NCBI GenBank assembly: GCA_937880065.1
Contig: CALFMA010000016.1
Span: 1 to 6,277 of the forward strand
Length of the DNA stretch: 6,277 nucleotides
Direction of reading: 5' to 3'
DNA from: an uncultured Ruminococcus sp.
GTDB taxonomy: Bacteria > Bacillota_A > Clostridia > Oscillospirales > Ruminococcaceae
In this document: one piece after another, positions 1-6,277 of the stretch
How the letters are laid out: each line of letters opens with the position of its first letter
How positions within the stretch are numbered: the first letter of the stretch is position 1
The notes under the pieces: generated by a model
Database searches by the model: none
Told to the model about the DNA's origin: nothing
The model's input: the letters and a program-made list of their open reading frames with translations, nothing else
Position numbers and translations under genes: made by a program

Positions 1-2331
1 TGAAACTCCGATTGTAGCACCATCACCGCAAGGAGTACCATTGTTCTCATACGATGTTTCATAATTCTCAACAGGTTCTTCAACAAGATAATAGAAATAA
101 GTTGAACCCGTTTCGTTCATTTTAGGAAGTTCTTCCCACTTATACTGCCAACCATTTTCGGCATTAAGCTCTACGCTTTCAACCTTTTCGTACTGACGGC
201 CAACAACAGTATTAGCAGGCTGTCCATTAATTTTTGTAACCTTGCCTGTTTCAGGGTCAATAGTAATCATAGCACCATTGCTATAATCCTTCTGTCCTTC
301 TACTGTCTGTGGATATCCTACCCATATAGTATTATTATCCGTCTGGCTGAAATCATAATCCTTAAGATTGAAATAAAGCGTTGATGTCATTGTACCCCAA
401 GGATGTCCCATACCCTCTTGTTTTATTTCAAACAAGTTTGTGTACACATTGCGTTCCATAGGAAATGGATATTCAAAGGTAACTTTTTGTATCGTTGCAA
501 TACTTTGACGCTCTCCATACATACCATCAACAGCCTTAAAAGGATACACGCCGTCACTATAAATAGTATTGCTAAGAACATTTTTATTTGGGTCCACATC
601 GCCTTTTTTATCTCCGCCATTTTCTAAACCTAAAACTGACAAAGGAGTTACTGTATCATCAGGCTTTTGAGGAGCCATATAATTCTTTTCTAATGCAGAA
701 CTCCAGATATCAAGGCCTTCGTATAATTCAAGTAATCTTGTATTATAATTCGTCTCATAATCAGATTTTTCTTGATTATATCTTTCCTCATCCGCCGATG
801 CAAGAGCATCAAAATTAGCAATGTCTACATCAGACTTAACAGAACGATAAAGAGTTACATTAACAGAATCATCTGCATGAGCATCGTAACCATTACCCCA
901 TTTTTTAGATGCAGTAATATCGCCTGTTTTACCTTCAGTAAGGGGCTGCATGAAGAATGCCATATGTGTTTCGCCTTCTACAGCAACATCTTCGGCAATA
1001 AATGTACCATTGGTGTTGTTTATACGAAGGTCAACATCAGGAGCAAGAACAGAAAATGTTGCTATTGAAAATCTTACTAAAAGCTGATCTGATGCTCCGC
1101 CCGGACCACCTGGACCACCCGGCTGCTGTGGTTGCTGCGGCTGCTGTGGCTGCTGCGGCTGAGTAGGCTGTGTAGGCTCAGTTGACACATTTGGATCTGC
1201 TGTTTCGGTTGACTCTGCAACTTCTGTTGTTGGTTCTTCTCTTGTTTCGCCAACGTTTGCAATATTGACAAGAATATTTGTACCGTTGGTTACAGTTCCC
1301 TCACCATTTTTGATTTTAAGTTCAGGATAATTTTCAAGATCAGTCCAATCTTTTCCGACAGCATCTTTTCCAAAATATTTTATATTACTATCTGCTATCT
1401 TAGATAAATCAAATACGTTTTTATCATAATTTGTCATATCAATATTGATTATAACAGACTGGTTACCATTGATTTTAGTGGCTGTAATCTCAGTTGTCTG
1501 ACCTTTTTCATCTGTTATTGTTGTCTGATATTCTGACAAATTAAGACCTGTAATAAATAACTTACATTTATCAGGCATTGTAGATGTCACATTACCGTCA
1601 GGGAAGAAATCGCTGTATTTCAGATTAACAACATTTTCTCCCTCAGGATTCAAAGTTATTAAGATATGCTGTTCGCCTGTTCCCGTATCTTTACTAAACT
1701 CAACAGTCGCATTCTGTTCCTTTGCAGCATATGTGTCAGACAAATCACTGTAAGTCTTTCTTAACTCTTTAAAGTTAATAAATTTTTCAGTCCAATGTCC
1801 GATGTAGGTTTTATCGAGTGTGTCAAGTCGTGTAAGTCCCATTTCTCCCTCAGGACCCTTTTTAATAGTAAACTTTGATCTTTCAGAGGGATAACTTATC
1901 TTCTTGCCACTCTTATCATATGCTGTATAGTTTTTAGGAATAATAACGTCAGGGATATTATTCATAACAGCGTCCGGTGTTTCCCACTTTTCACCAATAA
2001 CATTGACAAGACGGCCTACATACTGGTTAGGCGAAGCATTACCGCCAATTACGTGCGGTGCAGCTACGTTACCGTTTGTGTGCTTGTCAACTGTTGCAGT
2101 GTCAAAAGCAAAGATATGGAAATCACCTGCAACGCCCAGAGGTCCGCCTCTGTACCACATGGATTCCTCATAAGGAGTTTCCATTATAGGCAAACCGTCA
2201 TCTTTGTTATTCACCGCCTTTGCTTTCAGCACACCTCCGTTGCTGAGGGGCATTGCCTGTGAAAAAGCAGACAAGCCGAGTAATAGCGAGGTTACGCCGC
2301 TAATTATGCGTTTCCCCAAAGTTTTTTTCAT
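1..2331 (-). CDS. Secreted choice-of-anchor A / Cna_B-type surface adhesin, N-terminal 777 codons (3' end outside window)
   Basis: The frame is open from ATG at 2331 to the window edge without a stop, so only the N-terminal part is seen. An AGGGTGA ribosome site (2345-2339) sits 7 nt before the ATG. Residues 1-26 form a signal peptide: KKTLGKR, a hydrophobic core, then likely cleavage after SQA. Residues ~63-85 (PLGVAGDFHIFAF) match the start of choice-of-anchor A domains, and ~421-457 (TFSVLAPDVDL, NGTFIAEDV, GETH) match their end. Between them is an acidic/Thr then Gln-Pro-Gly linker (~361-413). A Cna_B-like fold starts at ~471 (ITASKKWGNGYDAHADDSV, then TLYRS) and seems to finish at ~718-765 (VELNAENGWQYKWEELP, YYLVEE), with ~220 residues in between. 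K476/K477 and E750/E751 could be the isopeptide Lys and catalytic Glu; the Asn partner would lie further on. More Cna_B repeats and a sortase signal or dockerin probably follow. A role in adhesion outside the cell is inferred from the families; the ligand is unknown. Confidence 0.77.
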   Translation of the reverse strand, partial: MKKTLGKRIISGVTSLLLGLSAFSQAMPLSNGGVLKAKAVNNKDDGLPIMETPYEESMWYRGGPLGVAGDFHIFAFDTATVDKHTNGNVAAPHVIGGNASPNQYVGRLVNVIGEKWETPDAVMNNIPDVIIPKNYTAYDKSGKKISYPSERSKFTIKKGPEGEMGLTRLDTLDKTYIGHWTEKFINFKELRKTYSDLSDTYAAKEQNATVEFSKDTGTGEQHILITLNPEGENVVNLKYSDFFPDGNVTSTMPDKCKLFITGLNLSEYQTTITDEKGQTTEITATKINGNQSVIINIDMTNYDKNVFDLSKIADSNIKYFGKDAVGKDWTDLENYPELKIKNGEGTVTNGTNILVNIANVGETREEPTTEVAESTETADPNVSTEPTQPTQPQQPQQPQQPQQPGGPGGPGGASDQLLVRFSIATFSVLAPDVDLRINNTNGTFIAEDVAVEGETHMAFFMQPLTEGKTGDITASKKWGNGYDAHADDSVNVTLYRSVKSDVDIANFDALASADEERYNQEKSDYETNYNTRLLELYEGLDIWSSALEKNYMAPQKPDDTVTPLSVLGLENGGDKKGDVDPNKNVLSNTIYSDGVYPFKAVDGMYGERQSIATIQKVTFEYPFPMERNVYTNLFEIKQEGMGHPWGTMTSTLYFNLKDYDFSQTDNNTIWVGYPQTVEGQKDYSNGAMITIDPETGKVTKINGQPANTVVGRQYEKVESVELNAENGWQYKWEELPKMNETGSTYFYYLVEEPVENYETSYENNGTPCGDGATIGVS
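1096..1173 (-). repeat. Gln/Pro/Gly triplet repeat linker inside the adhesin
   Basis: This stretch encodes residues 387-412 of the adhesin: two TQP units, four QQP units, then GGP units. At DNA level it is an imperfect 9-bp repeat built on cag-cag-cc(g/a) codons. It is low-complexity, probably extended and flexible, and follows a Thr/Glu-rich stretch (residues ~361-386). Such sequence normally joins domains, but here it falls between the two recognisable halves of the choice-of-anchor A domain. Copy number may vary between strains by slippage. Confidence 0.85.
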
Positions 2332-2374
2332 ACGAAAATCACCCTTTCCTAAAAAATAAAATAATATATATATC

Positions 2375-2423
2375 AAAAAATGGGAACTATCCGATAGCCT
2401 ATCCCTCGTCAAGGTATAGTTCC
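2375..2423 (-). promoter_or_regulatory. Structured 5' leader of the adhesin mRNA with two alternative folds
   Basis: The predicted transcript starts about 10 nt upstream of this element. An 8-bp stem pairs GGAACUAU (2423-2416) with AUAGUUCC (2390-2383), followed by CA and six U (2380-2375), which resembles a terminator. Inside are small hairpins CCU/AGG and GAUA/UAUC, giving a compact three-way junction. The four segments CUAU, AUAG, CUAU and AUAG alternate, so 1:4 plus 2:3 competes with 1:2 plus 3:4. In the second fold, CUAUACCU pairs with AGGGAUAG around a UGACG loop, with one mismatch. This is the layout of an attenuator, but I recognise no known riboswitch class. It could also be a dispersed palindromic repeat. 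Confidence 0.45.
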
Positions 2424-2439
2424 GCACTTTATTATAATA

Positions 2440-2468
2440 ATTATACCACTTTTATGCAAAAATTGCAA
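2440..2468 (-). promoter_or_regulatory. Sigma-A promoter of the adhesin gene
   Basis: The -35 box is TTGCAA (2468-2463, 4 of 6 consensus bases). The spacer is exactly 17 nt, and the -10 box is a perfect TATAAT (2445-2440) with the extended TG one base upstream of it (TGG-TATAAT). The start site should be near 2433, giving a leader of roughly 100 nt before the ATG at 2331. A separate promoter fits with the strong terminator that closes the HU operon upstream. Confidence 0.75.
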
Positions 2469-2521
2469 TACGTTTTAACAACTATGCGTATATAAATTTC
2501 ACTCAGTTTTTTTGTGCAGAT

Positions 2522-2550
2522 TTAATAAAACTAATTAGCATTATCGTCAA
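2522..2550 (-). promoter_or_regulatory. Possible weak upstream promoter for the adhesin
   Basis: TTGACG (2550-2545) lies 17 nt from TATTAA (2527-2522). The -35 match is good, but the -10 box matches only 4 of 6 and the region is so AT-rich that chance matches are common. If active, it would add about 80 nt to the adhesin leader. Confidence 0.22.
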
Positions 2551-2663
2551 GACCAACAATTCTATGCCTAAAAATAATCGACACATCATTCTCGATAGTA
2601 AAAATACTAATTAATAAGCAGTATATTTTATCAAATATTATACAATTTGTAATAACAACACAT

Positions 2664-2696
2664 AAAAAATATCTCCCGAATTTCTTCGGGAGATAT
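2664..2696 (-). terminator. Strong intrinsic terminator of the HU operon
   Basis: A perfect 12-bp stem (atatctcccgaa pairing with ttcgggagatat, 2669-2696) has a 4-nt loop. It is followed on the minus strand by a run of T (2669-2664, overlapping the base of the stem). It begins 22 nt after the stop codon of the DUF6465-like gene and separates the operon from the adhesin. Confidence 0.93.
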
Positions 2697-2718
2697 AAAA
2701 GTTCATTTCAGCCGCAGA

Positions 2719-3189
2719 TTATGCAATTACAAATCCGCCAACCTTTTCATTTTCATTGACAACATAGTAAACCATATTGTCCTCAGGCTTTACATAGATA
2801 TTAACAGACTTTGGACTGTCAATTCCGCTGTCAGCCTTAACTCTCTCAATAAGATCGGCATATGAAAGCTCAACGCCCTGATACTGAATAAAAAGATTTG
2901 TCTTAGGAGCAGCTTTTCTTGAAGATGTCTTCTCAGCTGTCTTCTTTTCAGCTGTTTTCTTCTCTGCTGTCTTTTTAGCAGCAGGTTTCTTCTCAGCTGT
3001 TTTCTTTTCAGCTGTTTTCTTTGAAGCGGACTTTGTTGCACGCTTCTTTGGAGCTTCCTCAACAGGAGCAGCTTCAACAGGAACAGCCTCAGCTACAGGT
3101 GCTTCCTTAACTGCTGTTTCAGCTACAGCTTCAACAGCCTTTACTTCTTCTTTTACTTCTACTGCTTTTGCAGGTGCTTTCTTTGCCAT
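2719..3189 (-). CDS. Lysine-rich, histone H1-like DUF6465-family protein
   Basis: This 156-aa protein has three visible zones. Residues 1-47 are rich in Ala, Glu and Val with net acidic character. Residues 48-97 are strongly basic and hold six KKTAE-type pentamers (57-86), like the tails of histone H1 and some bacterial HU proteins. Residues 98-156 form a small globular domain (LFIQYQGVELSYADLIERV, VNIYVKPEDNMVYYVVNE) that I recognise as DUF6465-like. There is no signal peptide or membrane segment. A GGAGG site (3201-3197) lies 7 nt before the ATG. The gene starts 16 nt after the HU stop codon, so it is almost certainly cotranscribed with HU. A nucleic-acid or nucleoid-associated role is inferred from the basic tail and the HU partner; no biochemical function is known to me. 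Confidence 0.85.
   Translation of the reverse strand: MAKKAPAKAVEVKEEVKAVEAVAETAVKEAPVAEAVPVEAAPVEEAPKKRATKSASKKTAEKKTAEKKPAAKKTAEKKTAEKKTAEKTSSRKAAPKTNLFIQYQGVELSYADLIERVKADSGIDSPKSVNIYVKPEDNMVYYVVNENEKVGGFVIA
2932..3021 (-). repeat. Six tandem 15-bp units encoding KKTAE-type pentamers
   Basis: Ninety bases encode residues 57-86 of the DUF6465-like protein: KKTAE twice, KKPAA once, then KKTAE three times. The DNA units differ at synonymous positions (aag/aaa, gct/gca), so the repeat is not brand new, although slippage could still change the copy number. The encoded segment has many positive charges and should be disordered or helical when bound to DNA. Confidence 0.9.
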
Positions 3190-3205
3190 ATTATTTCCTC
3201 CGTTA

Positions 3206-3481
3206 TTACTTGTTAACAGCGCTCTTGAGAGCCTGACCTGCCTTGAATGCAGGAGCCTTAGAAGCAGGAGCTGTCATCTTCTTCTTTGTCTGAGGATTGA
3301 TAACAGTCTTTTCCTTTCTGTCACGTACCTCAAAAGTACCGAATCCAACGATAGAAACCTTGTCACCGTTTACGAGAGCCTCTGTAACAGCCTCGATCAT
3401 AGCGTTAACAGCAGCCTCTGCGTTCTTCTTTGTGGAATCTGTCTTGCTTGCAACAGCAGCGATAAGTTCAGATTTTGTCAT
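3206..3481 (-). CDS. hup: HU family DNA-binding protein
   Basis: The 91-aa length is the usual size for HU. Residues 1-40 form the two-helix dimerisation part (MTKSELIAAVASKT, then AEAAVNAMIEAVTEAL). The conserved GFGTFEVRDRKEK signature follows at about 46-58, then the DNA-bending arm with its intact NPQT tip at about 62-65, and finally APAFKAGQALKSAVN. HU coats and bends DNA as a dimer in the nucleoid. The start at 3481 is supported by GGAGG (3495-3491) at 9 nt. A two-codon frame (ATG AAA TGA) overlaps this start but looks like chance. It is the first gene of an operon with the lysine-rich DUF6465-like gene and is driven by a consensus promoter, which suggests high constitutive expression. 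Confidence 0.97.
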   Translation of the reverse strand: MTKSELIAAVASKTDSTKKNAEAAVNAMIEAVTEALVNGDKVSIVGFGTFEVRDRKEKTVINPQTKKKMTAPASKAPAFKAGQALKSAVNK

Positions 3482-3515
3482 TTCATATTTCCTCCAATTT
3501 CTTTAAGATAATTGC

Positions 3516-3544
3516 ATTATATACCTATTTTTCCACTTTGTCAA
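3516..3544 (-). promoter_or_regulatory. Consensus sigma-A promoter of the HU operon
   Basis: TTGACA (3544-3539) and TATAAT (3521-3516) are both exact consensus and separated by the optimal 17 nt. The start site should be near 3509, leaving a short leader of about 28 nt. No operator-like palindrome is visible around it, which fits strong, largely unregulated transcription of an abundant nucleoid protein. Confidence 0.92.
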
Positions 3545-3564
3545 GGGATTTAGGCGGTATTTTC

Positions 3565-3585
3565 AAAAAAATGACATTTTGCCAT
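3565..3585 (-). terminator. Probable weak intrinsic terminator of clpB
   Basis: On the minus strand ATGGCA pairs with TGTCAT (one G-U pair) around an AAA loop and is followed by seven T (3571-3565). It sits about 66 nt after the clpB stop codon and just before the HU promoter. The six-pair stem is AT-rich and weak, so read-through into the HU operon is possible. Confidence 0.45.
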
Positions 3586-3651
3586 ATTATGCATCGTTTT
3601 TCTTCATCGTTTTTATAAATTACGACTATACAAAATCCAGTTTTTTCCCGA

Positions 3652-6246
3652 TTATTCCGCAATCAGTTTACCGTCATACACATCAATTGTTATGGTATCG
3701 CCGCTTGAAATATTACCGCTTAGAATAATTCTTGCCGCCGCAGTTTCAACATTACGCTGAATAAACCGTCTTAAAGGTCTTGCACCGAAATTCTGGTCAT
3801 AGCCGTTTTCCACAATATAATTCTTTGCATCATCTGTCACATTTATGCGGATATGCTTGTCGTCAAGACGCTTCTGCAAATCTTCCAGCATAAGGTCAAG
3901 AATTCCCACAATTTCATTTTTCGCCAAGGGCTTATAGAAAATTATCTCGTCAAGACGGTTGAGGAATTCTGGGCGGAACTGCTGTTTCAACAGCTTTTCC
4001 ACGTCCTCTCTCGCCTGCTGTGTAATTTCTCCGTCCTCGCCTATTCCCTCCAATATATAGGGAGAGCCGAGATTTGATGTGAGAATTATTATTGTATTTC
4101 TGAAATCCACCGTTCTGCCCTGTGAATCGGTAATTCTTCCGTCATCAAGGATTTGCAGGAGGATATTGAAAACATCGGGGTGAGCCTTTTCAATTTCATC
4201 AAAAAGCACAACTGAATAAGGCTTTCTGCGGACTGCTTCCGTAAGCTGACCGCCCTCGTCATATCCCACATATCCGGGAGGTGCTCCAATAAGGCGGCTT
4301 ACGCTGAATTTTTCCATATATTCGCTCATATCTATGCGAATCATATTCTTTTCATCGTCAAAGAGAATTTCCGAAAGTGCCTTTGCAAGCTCCGTTTTTC
4401 CCACGCCTGTGGGACCGAGGAACATAAATGAACCGATTGGTCTGTCGGGGGACTGAATACCTGCCCTTGAACGAATAATCGCCTCGCTGACTTTTTCCAC
4501 AGCTTCGCTCTGTCCGATAACTCTCTTATGGAGAAGTTCTTCAAGCCCCAGTATTTTCTCCTTTTCGCCCTCCATAAGCTTTGAAACGGGAATACCTGTC
4601 CAGCGGCAGACGATTTTCGCAATTTCGTCCTCTGTAACCTTATCACGGAGCAGACGGTTTTCGCCGCTGTCACGCTCTGCCTGCACTTCAAGAGCCTCAA
4701 GTTCTTTTTTAAGATTTGGCAGCTTGCCGTATTTCAGTTCCGCCGCCTTGTTAAGGTCATATTCACGCTCAGCCTGTTCAATCTGTCCGTTTACGCTTTC
4801 AATTTCCTCACGAAGCTTCTGAACCGCCGATATATCGTTCTTTTCGTTCTCCCACTTGGCTTTCATAGCATTGAACTGCTCACGCAATTCCGACAGTTCC
4901 TTTTGAATTTCCTCTAAATGTTCCTTTGAAATTGTATCGCTTTCCTTTTTCAGAGCCGTTTCCTCAATTTCAAGACGTACAATTTTTCTCGATATTACGT
5001 CAAGTTCCGTAGGCATAGAGTCCATTTCCGTGCGGATTGTCGCACAGGCTTCATCAATAAGGTCAATTGCCTTGTCGGGGAGAAATCTGTCGCTGATGTA
5101 GCGGTTAGACAGCACAGCCGCCGATATAAGGGCATTATCGCTGATTTTTACGCCGTGGAATACCTCATATCTCTCTTTAAGTCCACGGAGAATTGAAATT
5201 GAGTCCTCAACTGTAGGTTCATCAACCATAACAGGCTGAAAACGACGCTCCAGAGCCGCATCCTTTTCGATATATTTGCGGTATTCATCAAGAGTTGTAG
5301 CGCCAATACAGTGGAGTTCACCTCTTGCAAGCATAGGTTTAAGCAGATTTCCTGCGTCCATAGCACCGTCATTTTTGCCTGCACCTACAATTGTGTGAAG
5401 TTCATCAATAAAGAGAATAATCTGACCGCTGCTGTTTTTTATCTCGTTGAGAACAGCTTTCAGACGCTCCTCAAATTCCCCCCGATATTTCGCACCTGCA
5501 ATAAGTGCGCCCATATCAAGGGAGAAAACGGTCTTGTCCTTGAGCCCCTCGGGCACGTCGCCGCGGACAATGCGCTGGGCAAGCCCCTCTACCACCGCGG
5601 TCTTCCCGACACCCGGTTCCCCGATGAGCACCGGATTATTCTTGGTCTTCCGGGACAAAATCCGGATCACGTTGCGGATTTCCTCATCCCTGCCGATCAC
5701 CGGGTCCATTTTCTGCTCCCGTGCCCGCTTTACAAGGTCTGTTCCGTACTTGGAAAGCGCATCATAGGTATCCTCCGGACGATCTGAGGTGACCCGCTGG
5801 CTCCCCCGGACAGACTGCAGCGCCTGCAGTGCTTTCTCCTTTGTGATGCGGTACATTTCAAAAAGCTGCTTTGTCTCGTCTGTGGCAGTGTCCAAAAGCC
5901 CCAGCAACAGATGCTCCACAGATACAAATTCGTCCCGCATCTGCCGTGACTGCTGCTGAGCCGCGTCCAGCGTCCGCTCCACCGCCCGGGAGAGATAGAC
6001 CTTATCTGCCTCCCGGCTGCCCGTAACCCGTGGCAGCCGCAGCAATTTCTCACCGGCAGCAGCGGTCAGGCTTTCCACCGTGATCTCCATTTTCTGCAGC
6101 AGCTGCGGGATCAATCCCTCCTCCTGCTGCACCAGTGCCAGCAGAAGATGCACCTGCTCCAACTGCTGATGATTGTTGGCAGCTGCGATCCGCTGGGCGT
6201 CCTGCAGCGCTTCCATAGACTTGCGCGTGTAGTTCTCAAAATTCAT
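3652..6246 (-). CDS. clpB: ATP-dependent disaggregase ClpB (Hsp100)
   Basis: The 864 residues are a normal full length for ClpB, which extracts polypeptides from cytoplasmic aggregates together with DnaK. The double Clp N-domain spans about 1-148. NBD1 carries Walker A GEPGVGKT (209-216), pore loop GAKYRGEFE (251-259), Walker B ILFIDE (277-282) and arginine fingers ERRF (333-336). The coiled-coil middle domain runs about 405-530. NBD2 carries GPTGVGKT (611-618), pore loop GYVGYDEGG (658-666), [10 protein letters not shown] (681-690) and sensor-2 GARPLRR (821-827). The middle domain and absence of an IGF/IGL-type ClpP loop favour ClpB over ClpA/ClpC. The start at 6246 is chosen for its ribosome site and the canonical [10 protein letters not shown] start; a GTG ten codons upstream lacks such a site. 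A CIRCE arm at the window edge suggests HrcA control. Oddly, codons 1 to ~240 are ~59% GC and the next stretch ~45%. Confidence 0.97.
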   Translation of the reverse strand: MNFENYTRKSMEALQDAQRIAAANNHQQLEQVHLLLALVQQEEGLIPQLLQKMEITVESLTAAAGEKLLRLPRVTGSREADKVYLSRAVERTLDAAQQQSRQMRDEFVSVEHLLLGLLDTATDETKQLFEMYRITKEKALQALQSVRGSQRVTSDRPEDTYDALSKYGTDLVKRAREQKMDPVIGRDEEIRNVIRILSRKTKNNPVLIGEPGVGKTAVVEGLAQRIVRGDVPEGLKDKTVFSLDMGALIAGAKYRGEFEERLKAVLNEIKNSSGQIILFIDELHTIVGAGKNDGAMDAGNLLKPMLARGELHCIGATTLDEYRKYIEKDAALERRFQPVMVDEPTVEDSISILRGLKERYEVFHGVKISDNALISAAVLSNRYISDRFLPDKAIDLIDEACATIRTEMDSMPTELDVISRKIVRLEIEETALKKESDTISKEHLEEIQKELSELREQFNAMKAKWENEKNDISAVQKLREEIESVNGQIEQAEREYDLNKAAELKYGKLPNLKKELEALEVQAERDSGENRLLRDKVTEDEIAKIVCRWTGIPVSKLMEGEKEKILGLEELLHKRVIGQSEAVEKVSEAIIRSRAGIQSPDRPIGSFMFLGPTGVGKTELAKALSEILFDDEKNMIRIDMSEYMEKFSVSRLIGAPPGYVGYDEGGQLTEAVRRKPYSVVLFDEIEKAHPDVFNILLQILDDGRITDSQGRTVDFRNTIIILTSNLGSPYILEGIGEDGEITQQAREDVEKLLKQQFRPEFLNRLDEIIFYKPLAKNEIVGILDLMLEDLQKRLDDKHIRINVTDDAKNYIVENGYDQNFGARPLRRFIQRNVETAAARIILSGNISSGDTITIDVYDGKLIAE

Positions 6247-6254
6247 AACACACA

Positions 6255-6260
6255 CTCCCT
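6255..6260 (-). promoter_or_regulatory. Ribosome binding site that fixes the clpB start
   Basis: AGGGAG lies 8 nt upstream of the ATG at 6246. The in-frame GTG at 6276 would place this site inside the coding region and has no visible site of its own, so the ATG is the better start. That GTG also overlaps the CIRCE arm. Confidence 0.8.
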
Positions 6261-6269
6261 TTTTGCATT

Positions 6270-6277
6270 TTAGCACT
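6270..6277. promoter_or_regulatory. Truncated CIRCE operator (HrcA site) upstream of clpB
   Basis: The last eight bases, TTAGCACT, equal the first eight of the CIRCE arm TTAGCACTC; the full operator is two arms separated by 9 nt and binds the HrcA repressor. The rest is cut off by the window edge. The position, 23 nt upstream of a heat-shock chaperone start, is where CIRCE is expected. An 8-base match alone could be chance; the location is what makes it convincing. Confidence 0.65.

Larger units (their letters stand above)
2332..2718. other. AT-rich intergenic region between the HU operon and the adhesin gene
   Basis: This 387-bp stretch has no credible gene on either strand. From high to low coordinates it holds the HU operon terminator (2696-2664), an AT-rich spacer with one weak promoter-like match, a good sigma-A promoter (2468-2440), a foldable transcribed leader (2423-2375) and the adhesin ribosome site (2345-2339). 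In 2551-2660 I see only a short inverted repeat (atcga/tcgat, near 2577-2596) and nothing else of substance. Confidence 0.8.

Noticed and set aside
1096..1173. CRISPR or minisatellite
   Set aside because: The repeats are contiguous coding triplet-based units without spacers; they simply encode a Gln/Pro/Gly linker.
2383..2423. Known riboswitch (purine, c-di-GMP, preQ1) or hammerhead ribozyme in the adhesin leader
   Set aside because: The size is small and the conserved core sequences of these classes are absent, so only a generic structured leader is claimed.
2790..3077. Minus-strand 95-codon frame rich in Arg, Lys, Gln and Leu
   Set aside because: This is an out-of-frame reading of the lysine repeat gene; the repetitive DNA keeps the alternative frame open.
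3481..3486. Minimal upstream frame ATG AAA TGA overlapping the HU start codon
   Set aside because: Its ATG is only 4 nt from the ribosome site, and the overlap follows from A-rich sequence; there is nothing to show it is translated.
3592..3614. Direct repeat catcgttttt, two copies 13 bp apart
   Set aside because: Short, T-rich and in the clpB-HU gap; no insertion scar, operator context or other copies were seen.
5311..5787. Plus-strand open frame of 158 codons
   Set aside because: It is the antisense shadow of clpB, has no ribosome site or recognisable motif, and spans the GC step only because stops are rare there.
6247..6276. GTG at 6276 as the clpB start, adding ten residues
   Set aside because: No ribosome site precedes it, it overlaps the CIRCE arm, and the extra residues (LKCKKGVCV) are unlike ClpB N-termini.

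Overview
The window looks like a piece of a low-to-mid GC gut Firmicutes genome of the Ruminococcus / Oscillospiraceae type. The clues are a choice-of-anchor A plus Cna_B surface adhesin, an HU gene followed directly by a lysine-rich DUF6465-like protein, strong purine-rich Shine-Dalgarno sites, and consensus sigma-A promoters. The species call is an inference from family knowledge; no database was searched. All four genes lie on the minus strand, so transcription runs from high to low coordinates.

Layout in the direction of transcription. (1) 6246-3652: complete clpB disaggregase. It is preceded by a good ribosome binding site and, at the very edge of the window, by 8 of the 9 bases of a CIRCE arm, which suggests HrcA heat-shock control. 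A weak hairpin plus T-tract (3585-3565) may end it. (2) 3481-2719: a two-gene operon with an exact-consensus sigma-A promoter (TTGACA, 17 nt, TATAAT). It encodes a 91-aa HU nucleoid protein and, 16 nt later, a 156-aa protein with an acidic/alanine-rich start, a tandem KKTAE-type lysine-rich stretch and a DUF6465-like C-terminus. A strong intrinsic terminator (2696-2664) closes it. (3) 2332-2718: a 387-bp AT-rich intergenic region. It holds that terminator, a good promoter and a transcribed leader of about 100 nt able to fold in two mutually exclusive ways. (4) 2331-1: the first 777 codons of a large secreted adhesin, cut by the window edge. It has a signal peptide, a choice-of-anchor A domain split by a Gln/Pro/Gly linker, and a Cna_B-type domain that appears split by about 220 residues.

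The most striking anomaly is in clpB. Its first ~240 codons are about 59% GC and rich in CGG, CTG and ATC codons. The rest of the gene, from about 5.5 kb downward, is about 45% GC and uses mostly ATT for Ile with CGT/CGC/AGA for Arg, like the rest of the window. The reading frame and all motifs are intact across the junction. Either clpB is a recombinant mosaic or the contig is chimeric.

No RNA gene, insertion sequence, CRISPR array or plus-strand gene is supported. Functionally, clpB (protein quality control) and the HU operon (chromosome structure) are housekeeping. The adhesin is accessory surface machinery with its own promoter and leader.
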